Shown here: positions 1 through 4,231 of the stretch, piece after piece
Numbering within the stretch: position 1 is the stretch's first letter
Layout of the letters: the number at the start of each line of letters is the position of its first letter
DNA from: Minisyncoccota bacterium
GTDB taxonomy: Bacteria; Patescibacteriota; Minisyncoccia; Phycocordibacterales; Phycocordibacteraceae
Direction of reading: 5' to 3'
Assembly: GCA_028687085.1 (NCBI GenBank)
Contig: JAQUAU010000026.1
Coordinates: 1-10,382, forward strand
Length of the DNA: 10,382 bases
Translations under genes and position numbers: made by a program
The notes under the pieces: generated by a model
The model's database searches: none
Told to the model about the DNA's origin: nothing
The model's input: the letters and a program-made list of their open reading frames with translations, nothing else

Positions 1-576
1 AACGTTGCTCGCTCGCTTTACGGAGTATCGACCCTCTGTGAGGCTAAGCTAACGCGGTAAGCGAGCCGCCTGGGTAGTACGATCGCAAGATTAAAACTCA
101 AAGGAATAGACGGGGACTCGCACAAGCAGTGGATTATGCGGCTTAATTCGTCGATAAACGAAGAACCTTACCAAGGTTAGAAACCCAGCTGCATCCGACC
201 TGAAAGGGACGGAGCCTTCGAGGGTGCTGGGCAGGTGATGCATGGTCGTCGTCAGTTCGTGGTTTGAACTGTTCCCTTCAGTGGGGTAACGAACGCAACC
301 CCCGTTGTCTGTTGCCTATATGGCCAGGCGAGACTGCTCCCTCACGGGAGAGGAAGGTGGGGATGACGCCAGATCAGCATGTCCCTCTGATACCTTGGGC
401 TGCACGCATAATACAATGGGCGGTACAACAGGTTGCAATGCCGTAAGGCGGAGCCAATCCTTATAAAACCGCCCCCAGTACGGATTGAGGTCTGCAACCG
501 ACCTCATGAAGCCGGAATTGCTAGTAATCGCAGGTCAGCTAAACTGCGGTGAATACGTTCTCGAGTCTTGTACTCA
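1..576 (+). rRNA. rrs: 16S rRNA, partial, exon 1 (3' domain, upstream of intron)
   Basis: The 3' half of a bacterial small-subunit rRNA, entering the window at roughly E. coli position 850. Recognisable conserved stretches are GCCTGGGTAGTACG, AAAACTCAAAGGAAT, GAAGAACCTTACC, GGTGATGCATGGTCGTCGTC, AACGAACGCAACCC, GGAAGGTGGGGATGACG, GCTAGTAATCGC and GGTGAATACGTTC. Many positions differ from E. coli (for example AATAGACGGGGACTCGCAC and a short region after ACCTTACC), in the way typical of Candidate Phyla Radiation, especially Parcubacteria-like, 16S genes. The exon stops after TTGTACTCA, inside the universally conserved strand that precedes CCGCCCGTC at the ribosomal decoding site. ORFs that can be read through here are rRNA read as protein and were left out. 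Confidence 0.96.
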
Positions 577-640
577 TTCAGAAATGTGCTTGGTAGTTAT
601 TCAATCCAGTCCGTTAAAATCGGACCCGTGCGAGAGCACG

Positions 641-1391
641 CGTAGCGAACGAACAGTCGGTATACCGCGAGGTTGCCGGCGGAGAGATCTAGTAGCAAAC
701 AGCAGCCCTCCTGTAGAGATACAGAGCGTATGTGCGACCCATTCTGGTGAGTAATGGGGAAGCACGCGGATATTTATTTCCGAATCGCGTTGAGTGGATG
801 CAAGGAACGGAATGAATAATGACCCAAGGAGATCTCATAGGGATCGAGATATGAACACCTATGAGAAGTCAGCTGTGTCGTAGTACCATGCGGTAAGTTA
901 TACTTGCAGTATGGGAAGGACACTTCCGACAGTTAGTAACGACTATGTTGTCGGCCTTACGGACGGCGAAGGATGTTTCTACGTCAATGTAGGAAAGTCT
1001 TCGCGGTATCGGTCGGGGTACCGTATCCAACTGCATTTTCATTTGAAAATGCAGGGACGAGATCGGGCCTTGCTTGAGAAAGTACGAAATACGATAGGGT
1101 GCGGCGAGGTCTACTTCCAAAAGGAGTTGCGCGCCAATCACTGTCAGTGTTATCGCTATACCGTAAGCGCAGAGCGGGATATACAAGAAATTGTCATACC
1201 GTTCTTCAAACGACACCCGTTACAAAGTGCGTCGAAAAGCGCGAGTTTCGAGGTTTTCTGTGAGATTGCTGCTCTTGTAAAAGAGGGTCAGCACTTGAAT
1301 GCAGAAGGCATCGAGAAAATTCGCAAACTTAAATCATGCATGAATCAAAAAACTGTGGGACTCGCGTAGTACGAGAAATTCGTTCGCTACG
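641..1391 (+). other. Long-range 13-bp helix enclosing the intron ORF
   Basis: CGTAGCGAACGAA at 641-653 is the exact reverse complement of TTCGTTCGCTACG at 1379-1391, on either side of the endonuclease gene and about 725 bases apart. A perfect 13-bp match at the two ends of the insertion is best explained as a structural helix that brings the splice ends together while looping out the ORF. Just 5' of it lie two small hairpins (GTCCG/CGGAC, then CGTGC-GAGA-GCACG at 627-640). Just 3' is a GCAA...TTGC hairpin at about 1399-1421. The helix is seen directly; its place in an intron fold is inferred. Confidence 0.6.
911..1369 (+). CDS. LAGLIDADG homing endonuclease (intron-encoded)
   Basis: A 152-aa protein with one LAGLIDADG motif near its N-terminus: residues 12-23 read YVVGLTDGEGCF, matching the GLxDGEGxF form common in rRNA-intron endonucleases. 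E20 sits at the metal-binding acidic position. With one motif it should act as a homodimer, cutting intronless 16S genes near the insertion site so that repair copies the intron. The later LLEKVRNTIGCGEVYF stretch (about residues 55-70) also fits the fold, where a helix is followed by strand turns. The ATG at 911 has no Shine-Dalgarno sequence; an ATG at 888 is closed by a stop two codons later. The ORF ends 55 bases before the intron's 3' end and overlaps no exon. No frameshift or internal stop is visible, so it may be active. A role in splicing (maturase) cannot be excluded. Confidence 0.9.
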   Translation: MGRTLPTVSNDYVVGLTDGEGCFYVNVGKSSRYRSGYRIQLHFHLKMQGRDRALLEKVRNTIGCGEVYFQKELRANHCQCYRYTVSAERDIQEIVIPFFKRHPLQSASKSASFEVFCEIAALVKEGQHLNAEGIEKIRKLKSCMNQKTVGLA

Positions 1392-1424
1392 TGGGAACGC
1401 AAGAGCATCTCGGCTTATTGCAAT

Positions 1425-1557
1425 CCGCCCGTCAAGTCAAGGGAGTTGGGGGTGCCCGAAGGACTGCCTTGCGCAGTACTACGGCAAATTCAATGACAAG
1501 GACTAAGTCGTAACAAGGCACGGGTAGCGGAAGCTGTTCGTGGAACATATCCAAATT
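1425..1557 (+). rRNA. rrs: 16S rRNA exon 2 and 3' end, with altered anti-Shine-Dalgarno
   Basis: Begins CCGCCCGTCAAGTCAAGGGAG, equal to E. coli 1399 onward, and continues through the end of helix 44 (AAGTCGTAACAAGG). Helix 45 is intact: CACGGGUAGC at 1519-1528 pairs with GCUGUUCGUG at 1533-1542 through Watson-Crick and G-U pairs, and the loop is GGAA, the site dimethylated by RsmA. Directly after it the expected GAUCACCUCCUUA is replaced by GAACAUAUCCAA (1543-1554). The CCUCC core is therefore absent at its normal place, and I found no displaced copy before the tRNA at 3969. The exact mature 3' end cannot be fixed by eye; 1557 is an estimate. The gene looks functional apart from this change. 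Confidence 0.9.
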
Positions 1558-1685
1558 GGAACCGATATTCTCGAAAGGAATATCACGTCGATTATCTTCT
1601 TCGGAAGATAGAGAAATGGTATTAGTCTCTAAACGATACTCGAGCGCCCGGGAACGTAATCGGGTGGTTGCTTGAAGGCCACACG
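1558..1685 (+). other. 16S 3' trailer with hairpins
   Basis: Non-coding sequence between the 16S end and the first direct repeat. Three compact hairpins are visible: GATATTC/GAATATC (about 1563-1583), TATCTTC-TTCG-GAAGATA (about 1593-1610), and the left arm of CTTGAAGGC/GCCTTCAAG (1672-1697), whose right arm is the start of repeat copy 1. These may be processing signals. No tRNA and no 23S start are present. Confidence 0.5.
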
Positions 1686-1740
1686 TGAGCCTTCAAGTGA
1701 GACAGAATAGGCGGAACAACAGAGCACATACATCTTTTCA
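1686..1740 (+). repeat. Direct repeat copy 1 (55 bp)
   Basis: Begins TGAGCCTTCAAGTGAG and ends ACATACATCTTTTCA. It is identical over all 55 bases to copy 3 (3113-3167) and over its last 39 bases (from ACAGAATAGGCGG at 1702) to copy 2 (2253-2291). Here its GCCTTCAAG pairs with an upstream CTTGAAGGC, giving a 9-bp stem that copy 3 lacks. This could mean that copy 1 is the parental form, part of the original 16S trailer. The core shows no strong internal dyad. Confidence 0.95.
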
Positions 1741-1754
1741 CTCATATTTCATAC

Positions 1755-1781
1755 AAAAAAGCCCCGATAAATGGGCTTTTT
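1755..1781 (+). terminator. Intrinsic terminator closing the 16S unit
   Basis: GCCC at 1761-1764 pairs with GGGC at 1773-1776 around an 8-base loop, extended by an A run before and a T run (1777-1781) after. It sits 15 bases after repeat copy 1 and should end 16S transcription without a 23S gene. Confidence 0.8.
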
Positions 1782-1787
1782 GTGCTA

Positions 1788-1817
1788 TTGACATTATGGT
1801 ACTTTTAGGTATATAAT
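1788..1817 (+). promoter_or_regulatory. Strong sigma70-type promoter of unit 1
   Basis: A perfect TTGACA (1788-1793) and a perfect TATAAT (1812-1817) stand 18 bp apart just after the terminator. Transcription should start near 1824, leaving a leader of about 125 bases before the ATG at 1950. This is the best promoter in the window. Confidence 0.85.
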
Positions 1818-1949
1818 ATAAACTGAATTGAAACCGTGACGCAATCTGTACGGGCTATCAGGATTGCGAGATTGTTACGGCCTTTGCCCTCCCGAAATGG
1901 GATAAGCGGTCGTTTCTGGTTTGATTATTTTTCAAACTAGGAGAAGCAT
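1818..1949 (+). promoter_or_regulatory. Structured 5' leader of the coiled-coil gene
   Basis: CCGTGAC (1834-1840) can pair with GTTACGG (1874-1880), and the adjoining GCAATC (1841-1846) with GATTGC (1862-1867), giving a stacked two-part stem. A TCCC/GGGA hairpin follows (about 1890-1900). Finally GTTTGA/TCAAAC (1919-1937) ends one base before the ribosome site AGGAG (1939-1943), which lies 6 bases from the ATG. A CUCC at 1889-1892 could pair with GGAG in the ribosome site. The fold could be a riboregulator or only a stable leader; it matches no riboswitch class I recognise. Confidence 0.45.
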
Positions 1950-2207
1950 ATGTTCACATCGATAGTTAATTGGTTCAAATCACTGCGTCAATCAGAAGCA
2001 ACCGAGCAGGAAATTGAGGAGTATTTTGCAAAACAAGATGCGGAAAGAAAACGCGAGCACGAAGAGGCCGAACGTGAGTATCAAGAGTATATGGCCTACT
2101 GTAGTGCTAGACAGAAAGAGGACGATCAGGAAAGAGAAAAAGAATACTTGGAACGCGAGCTCAGAATACAGGAACAGATAGACTGGGAACGCAGAAATCA
2201 AGAATAG
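1950..2207 (+). CDS. Small charged coiled-coil protein, unknown function
   Basis: An 85-aa protein I do not recognise. The first dozen residues (MFTSIVNWFKSL) could form a short amphipathic helix able to touch a membrane. From about residue 15 to the end it is almost entirely Glu, Arg, Lys, Gln and Asp with few hydrophobic residues, the pattern of one long helix or coiled coil. There is one Cys (about residue 51), no signal peptide and no transmembrane segment. It is well set up for expression: consensus promoter, long folded leader and AGGAG 6 bases before the ATG, followed at once by a strong terminator, so it is a single-gene transcript. That makes chance coding unlikely despite the low-complexity composition. 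A structural, antitoxin-like or phage-related role is possible but unsupported. Confidence 0.75.
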   Translation: MFTSIVNWFKSLRQSEATEQEIEEYFAKQDAERKREHEEAEREYQEYMAYCSARQKEDDQEREKEYLERELRIQEQIDWERRNQE

Positions 2208-2212
2208 CAGTA

Positions 2213-2238
2213 CCCCGCCCGTTAAACGGCGGGGTTTT
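2213..2238 (+). terminator. Intrinsic terminator after the coiled-coil gene
   Basis: CCCCGCC (2213-2219) pairs with GGCGGGG (2228-2234), with an inner GTT/AAC extension, and TTTT follows. It begins 6 bases after the stop codon. Confidence 0.88.
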
Positions 2239-2252
2239 CATTTCTCAAACGT

Positions 2253-2291
2253 ACAGAATAGGCGGAACAACAGAGCACATACATCTTTTCA
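2253..2291 (+). repeat. Direct repeat copy 2 (39 bp, short form)
   Basis: ACAGAATAGGCGG through CATCTTTTCA is identical to the last 39 bases of copies 1 and 3. The first 16 bases of the long form are absent, replaced by unrelated sequence (CTCAAACGT). The point where identity starts may mark a recombination or truncation junction. Confidence 0.95.
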
Positions 2292-2303
2292 CATACAAAA
2301 CAT

Positions 2304-2327
2304 AAAACGCCCCAGAAGGGTGTTTTT
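2304..2327 (+). terminator. Intrinsic terminator after repeat copy 2
   Basis: AAAACGCCC pairs with GGGTGTTTT (one G-U pair) around a 5-base loop, followed by T's. It is the second terminator after the coiled-coil gene, so at this place it looks like part of the repeat unit rather than of that gene. Confidence 0.7.
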
Positions 2328-2354
2328 GTTTATCAAATGGTTGGTTCTGATAGT
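2326..2354 (+). promoter_or_regulatory. Likely promoter of the kinase-like gene
   Basis: TTGTTT (2326-2331), overlapping the terminator T-run, and GATAGT (2349-2354) are 17 bp apart. The predicted start near 2361 leaves a leader of about 32 bases without a clear Shine-Dalgarno sequence. Confidence 0.45.
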
Positions 2355-2392
2355 ACAAATTGTGATCCAAAATTATTGTTACTATTGGTGCA

Positions 2393-3115
2393 GTGAATGA
2401 CAAAGAAGAAAAACTTGAGGGAGGGCAATACGGTACGGTCGTACACAGAATAGGAAATACGATCCATCGAGGTCAGAATGAAAATTCTGGATATGTACAC
2501 AAACTCCTGCAAAATTTAGAAGAACATGGCTGCATGTTTACGCCACGCTTTCTGGGCATTGACGAGCAGAAGCGTGAGATTCTCACTTTTATTGAAGGCG
2601 ATCTTCTGGATGGCGATTCTGAAATAAAAGAAGAAGTTTCTATCGAGGCCATAAACATTCTTAGAGAACTCCATGACGCTACAATGGGTAGCTTACTCGC
2701 TGGAGATAAAGAAGTTACTTGCCATAATGATTTCGCTCCATGGAATACGGTAGTAAAAAATGGCCGCATTACTGGAATAATAGATTTTGACGGCGCAGGA
2801 CCAGGTAACAGGATAGACGATGTCACTTATATGATATGGACCTTCTTGGGATTACATGACGTGGCAAAAACCGAATGGTATTTAGAGCAGATGAGGAAAC
2901 TGACTGAAACGTATGGCGACTTTGATAAAAGCAATTTTGTGAAAGTGCTTTTAAACCACCAGACTGAAACATTAACAATGCGCAGACACCGGGCTCTACA
3001 TGACACCTCCGAAGAGGCACGGGTATTTTCACGAGAGAGAGGTCTGCGAATCGAAAGAGAAATCCAATGGACGAAAGACCATACGGGCGCTATTGAAGCT
3101 GTCCTAGGTACATGA
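2393..3115 (+). CDS. Aminoglycoside phosphotransferase (APH)-family kinase-like protein
   Basis: A 240-aa protein with the small-molecule kinase fold of the APH/choline kinase superfamily. The catalytic loop C-HNDFAPWN lies at residues 110-118, with D113 as the catalytic base and N118 as a metal ligand. IDFDGAGPG follows at 130-138, with D131 as the second metal-binding Asp. The N-terminus has a GGQYGTV stretch resembling the ATP loop, and FLGIDEQKREILTFIEG (about 53-70) fits the hinge between lobes. It should transfer phosphate from ATP to a hydroxyl of a small molecule; the substrate cannot be read from sequence, and antibiotic resistance should not be assumed. The GTG at 2393 is the only good start after an in-frame stop at 2363; an ATG at 2397 is in another frame. 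The TGA stop consists of the first three bases of repeat copy 3. The gene looks more AT-rich than the core genes, suggesting transfer. Confidence 0.85.
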   Translation: MNDKEEKLEGGQYGTVVHRIGNTIHRGQNENSGYVHKLLQNLEEHGCMFTPRFLGIDEQKREILTFIEGDLLDGDSEIKEEVSIEAINILRELHDATMGSLLAGDKEVTCHNDFAPWNTVVKNGRITGIIDFDGAGPGNRIDDVTYMIWTFLGLHDVAKTEWYLEQMRKLTETYGDFDKSNFVKVLLNHQTETLTMRRHRALHDTSEEARVFSRERGLRIEREIQWTKDHTGAIEAVLGT

Positions 3116-3167
3116 GCCTTCAAGTGAGACAGAATAGGCGGAACAACAGAGCACATACATCTTTTCA
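3113..3167 (+). repeat. Direct repeat copy 3 (55 bp)
   Basis: Identical to copy 1 over 55 bases. Its first three bases are the stop codon of the kinase-like gene, so the repeat overlaps the coding end. The partner arm CTTGAAGGC seen upstream of copy 1 is absent here. Confidence 0.95.
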
Positions 3168-3184
3168 TTCACATTTTTACACAC

Positions 3185-3219
3185 AAAAGCCGCGACCCCT
3201 CCTGGGGTCGCGGCTTTTT
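3185..3219 (+). terminator. Very strong intrinsic terminator after repeat copy 3
   Basis: GCCGCGACCCC (3189-3199) pairs with GGGGTCGCGGC (3204-3214) around a 4-base loop, flanked by AAAA before and TTTTT after. It lies 17 bases after the repeat and can act in both directions. Confidence 0.93.
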
Positions 3220-3246
3220 GACGTTCGTCTTGTAGTGATGTATAGT
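3218..3246 (+). promoter_or_regulatory. Sigma70-type promoter of unit 3
   Basis: TTGACG (3218-3223), partly formed by the terminator T-run, and TATAGT (3241-3246) are 17 bp apart. Transcription should start near 3253, about 50 bases before the ATG at 3304. Confidence 0.75.
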
Positions 3247-3303
3247 CGCTTCGGAAGCTTCACTCCATCCGAATAACGCTGTATCCAAACGAGGAGATTG
3301 ACC

Positions 3304-3870
3304 ATGTCCGCTATGGCAGTAGAAATGAGTACTCTTTCGTCACAAATGCAGGCGCGTACCGCGGCTGTTCGCGATGAATTGCGTCGGAAAGAAGAGGCTG
3401 ACCTCAAGGCACGCGCCGTCGCATGGAGAGAAAGAGAAAAACAAAAAGCAAAGACTGCCATTGCGCGGTTGCCAGCGGTCATCAAAGGTGTCGCTGAAAA
3501 GGGGAAGTCCGATTTGATCGTTCGTATGGATGTACGAGGGCCGTACACAACGGACGAAATGCGTAAAATGTACAAAGTGATTGACCTCTATCACAGCCCA
3601 CATTTCCCGTCGTATGACGTGCCGTCCGAGCAGCACATTCAGCTCACGTCGTACAAGCTTAAGAAGCTGCGAGACGGTGCGAGAATGATTGCGAGTTGGG
3701 CTCTTAGGGAGGGTTTCGCAGTCTATTGCCGCATATGGGAAGACAGGCTTGGACGAGAAGAAGTCGACCGCTATGAGCATTTCATTGTCGACGACGTAAG
3801 GTCTCAATTCATCGACGGAGACGACAGCGAGAACTGGCCTGTATGCGAAGGTCTCCTCATTCGGTGGTAA
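3304..3870 (+). CDS. Hypothetical protein, unknown family (188 aa)
   Basis: I do not recognise this protein. Residues about 10-60 are rich in Ala, Arg, Glu and Lys and probably form a long helix or coiled coil. The rest (about 65-188) looks like a compact mixed domain with many aromatic residues (YHSPHFPSYDV, then a basic helix YKLKKLRDGARMIASWALREGF, split here as YKLKKLRDG and ARMIASWALREGF), followed by an acidic stretch (IDGDDSEN) and a hydrophobic end. No signal peptide or membrane segment is seen. The ATG at 3304 is preferred because GAGGAG (3291-3296) lies 7 bases upstream; a TTG two codons earlier would overlap that spacing. It is a one-gene unit between a strong promoter and its own terminator. 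The basic helix could bind nucleic acid, but this is a guess. Confidence 0.8.
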   Translation: MSAMAVEMSTLSSQMQARTAAVRDELRRKEEADLKARAVAWREREKQKAKTAIARLPAVIKGVAEKGKSDLIVRMDVRGPYTTDEMRKMYKVIDLYHSPHFPSYDVPSEQHIQLTSYKLKKLRDGARMIASWALREGFAVYCRIWEDRLGREEVDRYEHFIVDDVRSQFIDGDDSENWPVCEGLLIRW

Positions 3871-3887
3871 GCAGAAGCACGTTAATT

Positions 3888-3919
3888 AGGGGCTCCAGAG
3901 AGATCTGGGGCCCTGTTTT
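3888..3919 (+). terminator. Intrinsic terminator after the 188-aa gene
   Basis: GGGCTCCAG pairs with CTGGGGCCC (one G-U pair) around AGAGAT, followed by TGTTTTA. It closes the last unit; no repeat copy follows it. Confidence 0.75.
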
Positions 3920-3924
3920 ATGGG

Positions 3925-3953
3925 TGGAAATACAAAGGGATTTTTGGTAGTAT
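3925..3953 (+). promoter_or_regulatory. Possible promoter of tRNA-Ile
   Basis: TGGAAA (3925-3930) and TAGTAT (3948-3953) are 17 bp apart, each matching four of six consensus bases, and end 15 bases before the tRNA. Separate transcription is expected because a terminator lies upstream. Confidence 0.35.
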
Positions 3954-3968
3954 CAACAGGTTCCTTTT

Positions 3969-4041
3969 GCGCGCTTAGCTCAGTTGGTAGAGCACTCGAC
4001 TGATACTCGAGCGGTCCTAGGTTCGACTCCTAGAGCGCGCA
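3969..4041 (+). tRNA. ileT: tRNA-Ile (anticodon GAU)
   Basis: A full cloverleaf. The acceptor stem is GCGCGCT (3969-3975) with AGCGCGC (4034-4040), then discriminator A4041. The D arm is GCTC/GAGC with loop AGTTGGTA. The anticodon stem is CTCGA/TCGAG with loop CTGATAC, anticodon GAT at 4002-4004. The T arm is CTAGG/CCTAG with loop TTCGACT. CCA is not encoded (CTG follows A4041), so tRNA nucleotidyltransferase must add it. GAU tRNA-Ile is the classic tRNA of the 16S-23S spacer, so its place 2.4 kb after the 16S suggests a broken-up rRNA operon. Confidence 0.97.
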
Positions 4042-4089
4042 CTGATAGCAAAAGACCTGCCCTGCGGCAGGTCTTTTGCTATCAGTGCG
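4038..4089 (+). terminator. 24-bp perfect inverted repeat, tRNA terminator
   Basis: Bases 4038-4061 are the exact reverse complement of 4066-4089, with a 4-base loop. The GC-rich top (GACCTGCC/GGCAGGTC) followed by TTTT is a normal intrinsic terminator for the tRNA. The perfect pairing goes on for 16 more base pairs and reaches the last four tRNA bases, so in the precursor it competes with the acceptor stem. Confidence 0.88.
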
Positions 4090-4219
4090 GGCCGCAGCGA
4101 TATTTTGTCAGCAGACAAAACCGCGAGGCGGGGTCGCGCAAATTCGCGAGCGACGGCGAGCGGATTATGCGTGACCACACTTATACCCACGCCCTGCAAC
4201 GCGGGAGGGGCAGCGGGGC
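4090..4219. other. Non-coding spacer between tRNA-Ile and the PrcB-domain gene
   Basis: No gene is seen. It holds a hairpin TTTTGTC-AGCA-GACAAAA (4103-4120), which could be a weak terminator for traffic on either strand, and a TCGCG/CGCGA pair around 4134-4150. Confidence 0.4.
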
Positions 4220-4225
4220 TATACT
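4220..4225 (+). promoter_or_regulatory. -10 box of the PrcB-domain gene, implying a leaderless mRNA
   Basis: TATACT ends 6 bases before the ATG at 4232, so transcription should start at or within a base or two of the A of the start codon. No good -35 is seen and there is no Shine-Dalgarno sequence. Confidence 0.5.
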
Positions 4226-4231
4226 AGAGTC

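Larger units (their letters stand above)
577..1424 (+). mobile_element. Intervening sequence / probable self-splicing intron in 16S rRNA, carrying a homing endonuclease
   Basis: About 848 bases separate TTGTACTCA from CCGCCCGTC, which are contiguous in uninterrupted 16S genes. Any boundary pair that keeps normal exon length (575-1422 through 577-1424) gives 848 bases. It holds a LAGLIDADG ORF, the usual passenger of bacterial rRNA introns, so group I is the likeliest class. A candidate P1 exists: exon bases 571-574 (TACU) can pair with GGTA at 592-595, with a U574-G592 wobble at the splice site. Against this, I could not identify convincing P7 elements (R and S), and the length-preserving 3' boundary after U574 would follow A rather than G. 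No group II domain V was found. The 334 bases before the ORF hold several hairpins, including CTCATAGG/CCTATGAG and CTGTA/TACAG. Insertion is well supported; intron class is not. Confidence 0.85.
1686..3920 (+). mobile_element. Putative cassette-like array of repeat-terminator-promoter-gene units
   Basis: Three same-direction copies of an identical repeat (starts 1686, 2253, 3113) each precede, within 10-20 bases, an intrinsic terminator, then a sigma70-like promoter, then one gene on the plus strand. Unit 1 carries an 85-aa coiled-coil protein, unit 2 a 240-aa kinase-fold protein, unit 3 a 188-aa unknown. Base composition looks lower in GC than the downstream core genes. The last unit ends with a terminator but no fourth repeat. 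No integrase, transposase or clear attC fold is visible here, so mobility is inferred only from the repeats, the independent expression signals and the accessory gene content. Confidence 0.5.

Noticed and set aside
264..754. ORFs of 60 and 89 aa across the 16S region and intron start
   Set aside because: They are conserved rRNA, or cross the exon-intron border, read as protein; no start signals or recognisable protein features.
869..1216. 115-aa minus-strand ORF opposite the endonuclease
   Set aside because: It is antisense to a clearly recognisable LAGLIDADG gene and shows no family features.
577..1424. Group II intron
   Set aside because: GTGCG strings occur at 628 and 733 but not at the 5' junction, and no domain V-like hairpin precedes the 3' end.
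1..1557. 16S as a decayed pseudogene
   Set aside because: Conserved sequences are continuous apart from the insertion, and helix 45 keeps full pairing through G-U changes, which argues for selection.
1686..3167. The three direct repeats as a CRISPR array
   Set aside because: Only three copies, spaced 551 and 876 bp apart with whole genes, promoters and terminators between them; no cas genes.
1686..3167. The repeats as integron attC sites
   Set aside because: I could not find RYYYAAC and GTTRRRY boxes or the imperfect dyad of attC, and there is no integrase in the window. A structural search could reopen this.
3298..3303. TTG at 3298 as start of the 188-aa protein
   Set aside because: It is only one base after the SD; the ATG at 3304 has ideal 7-base spacing.
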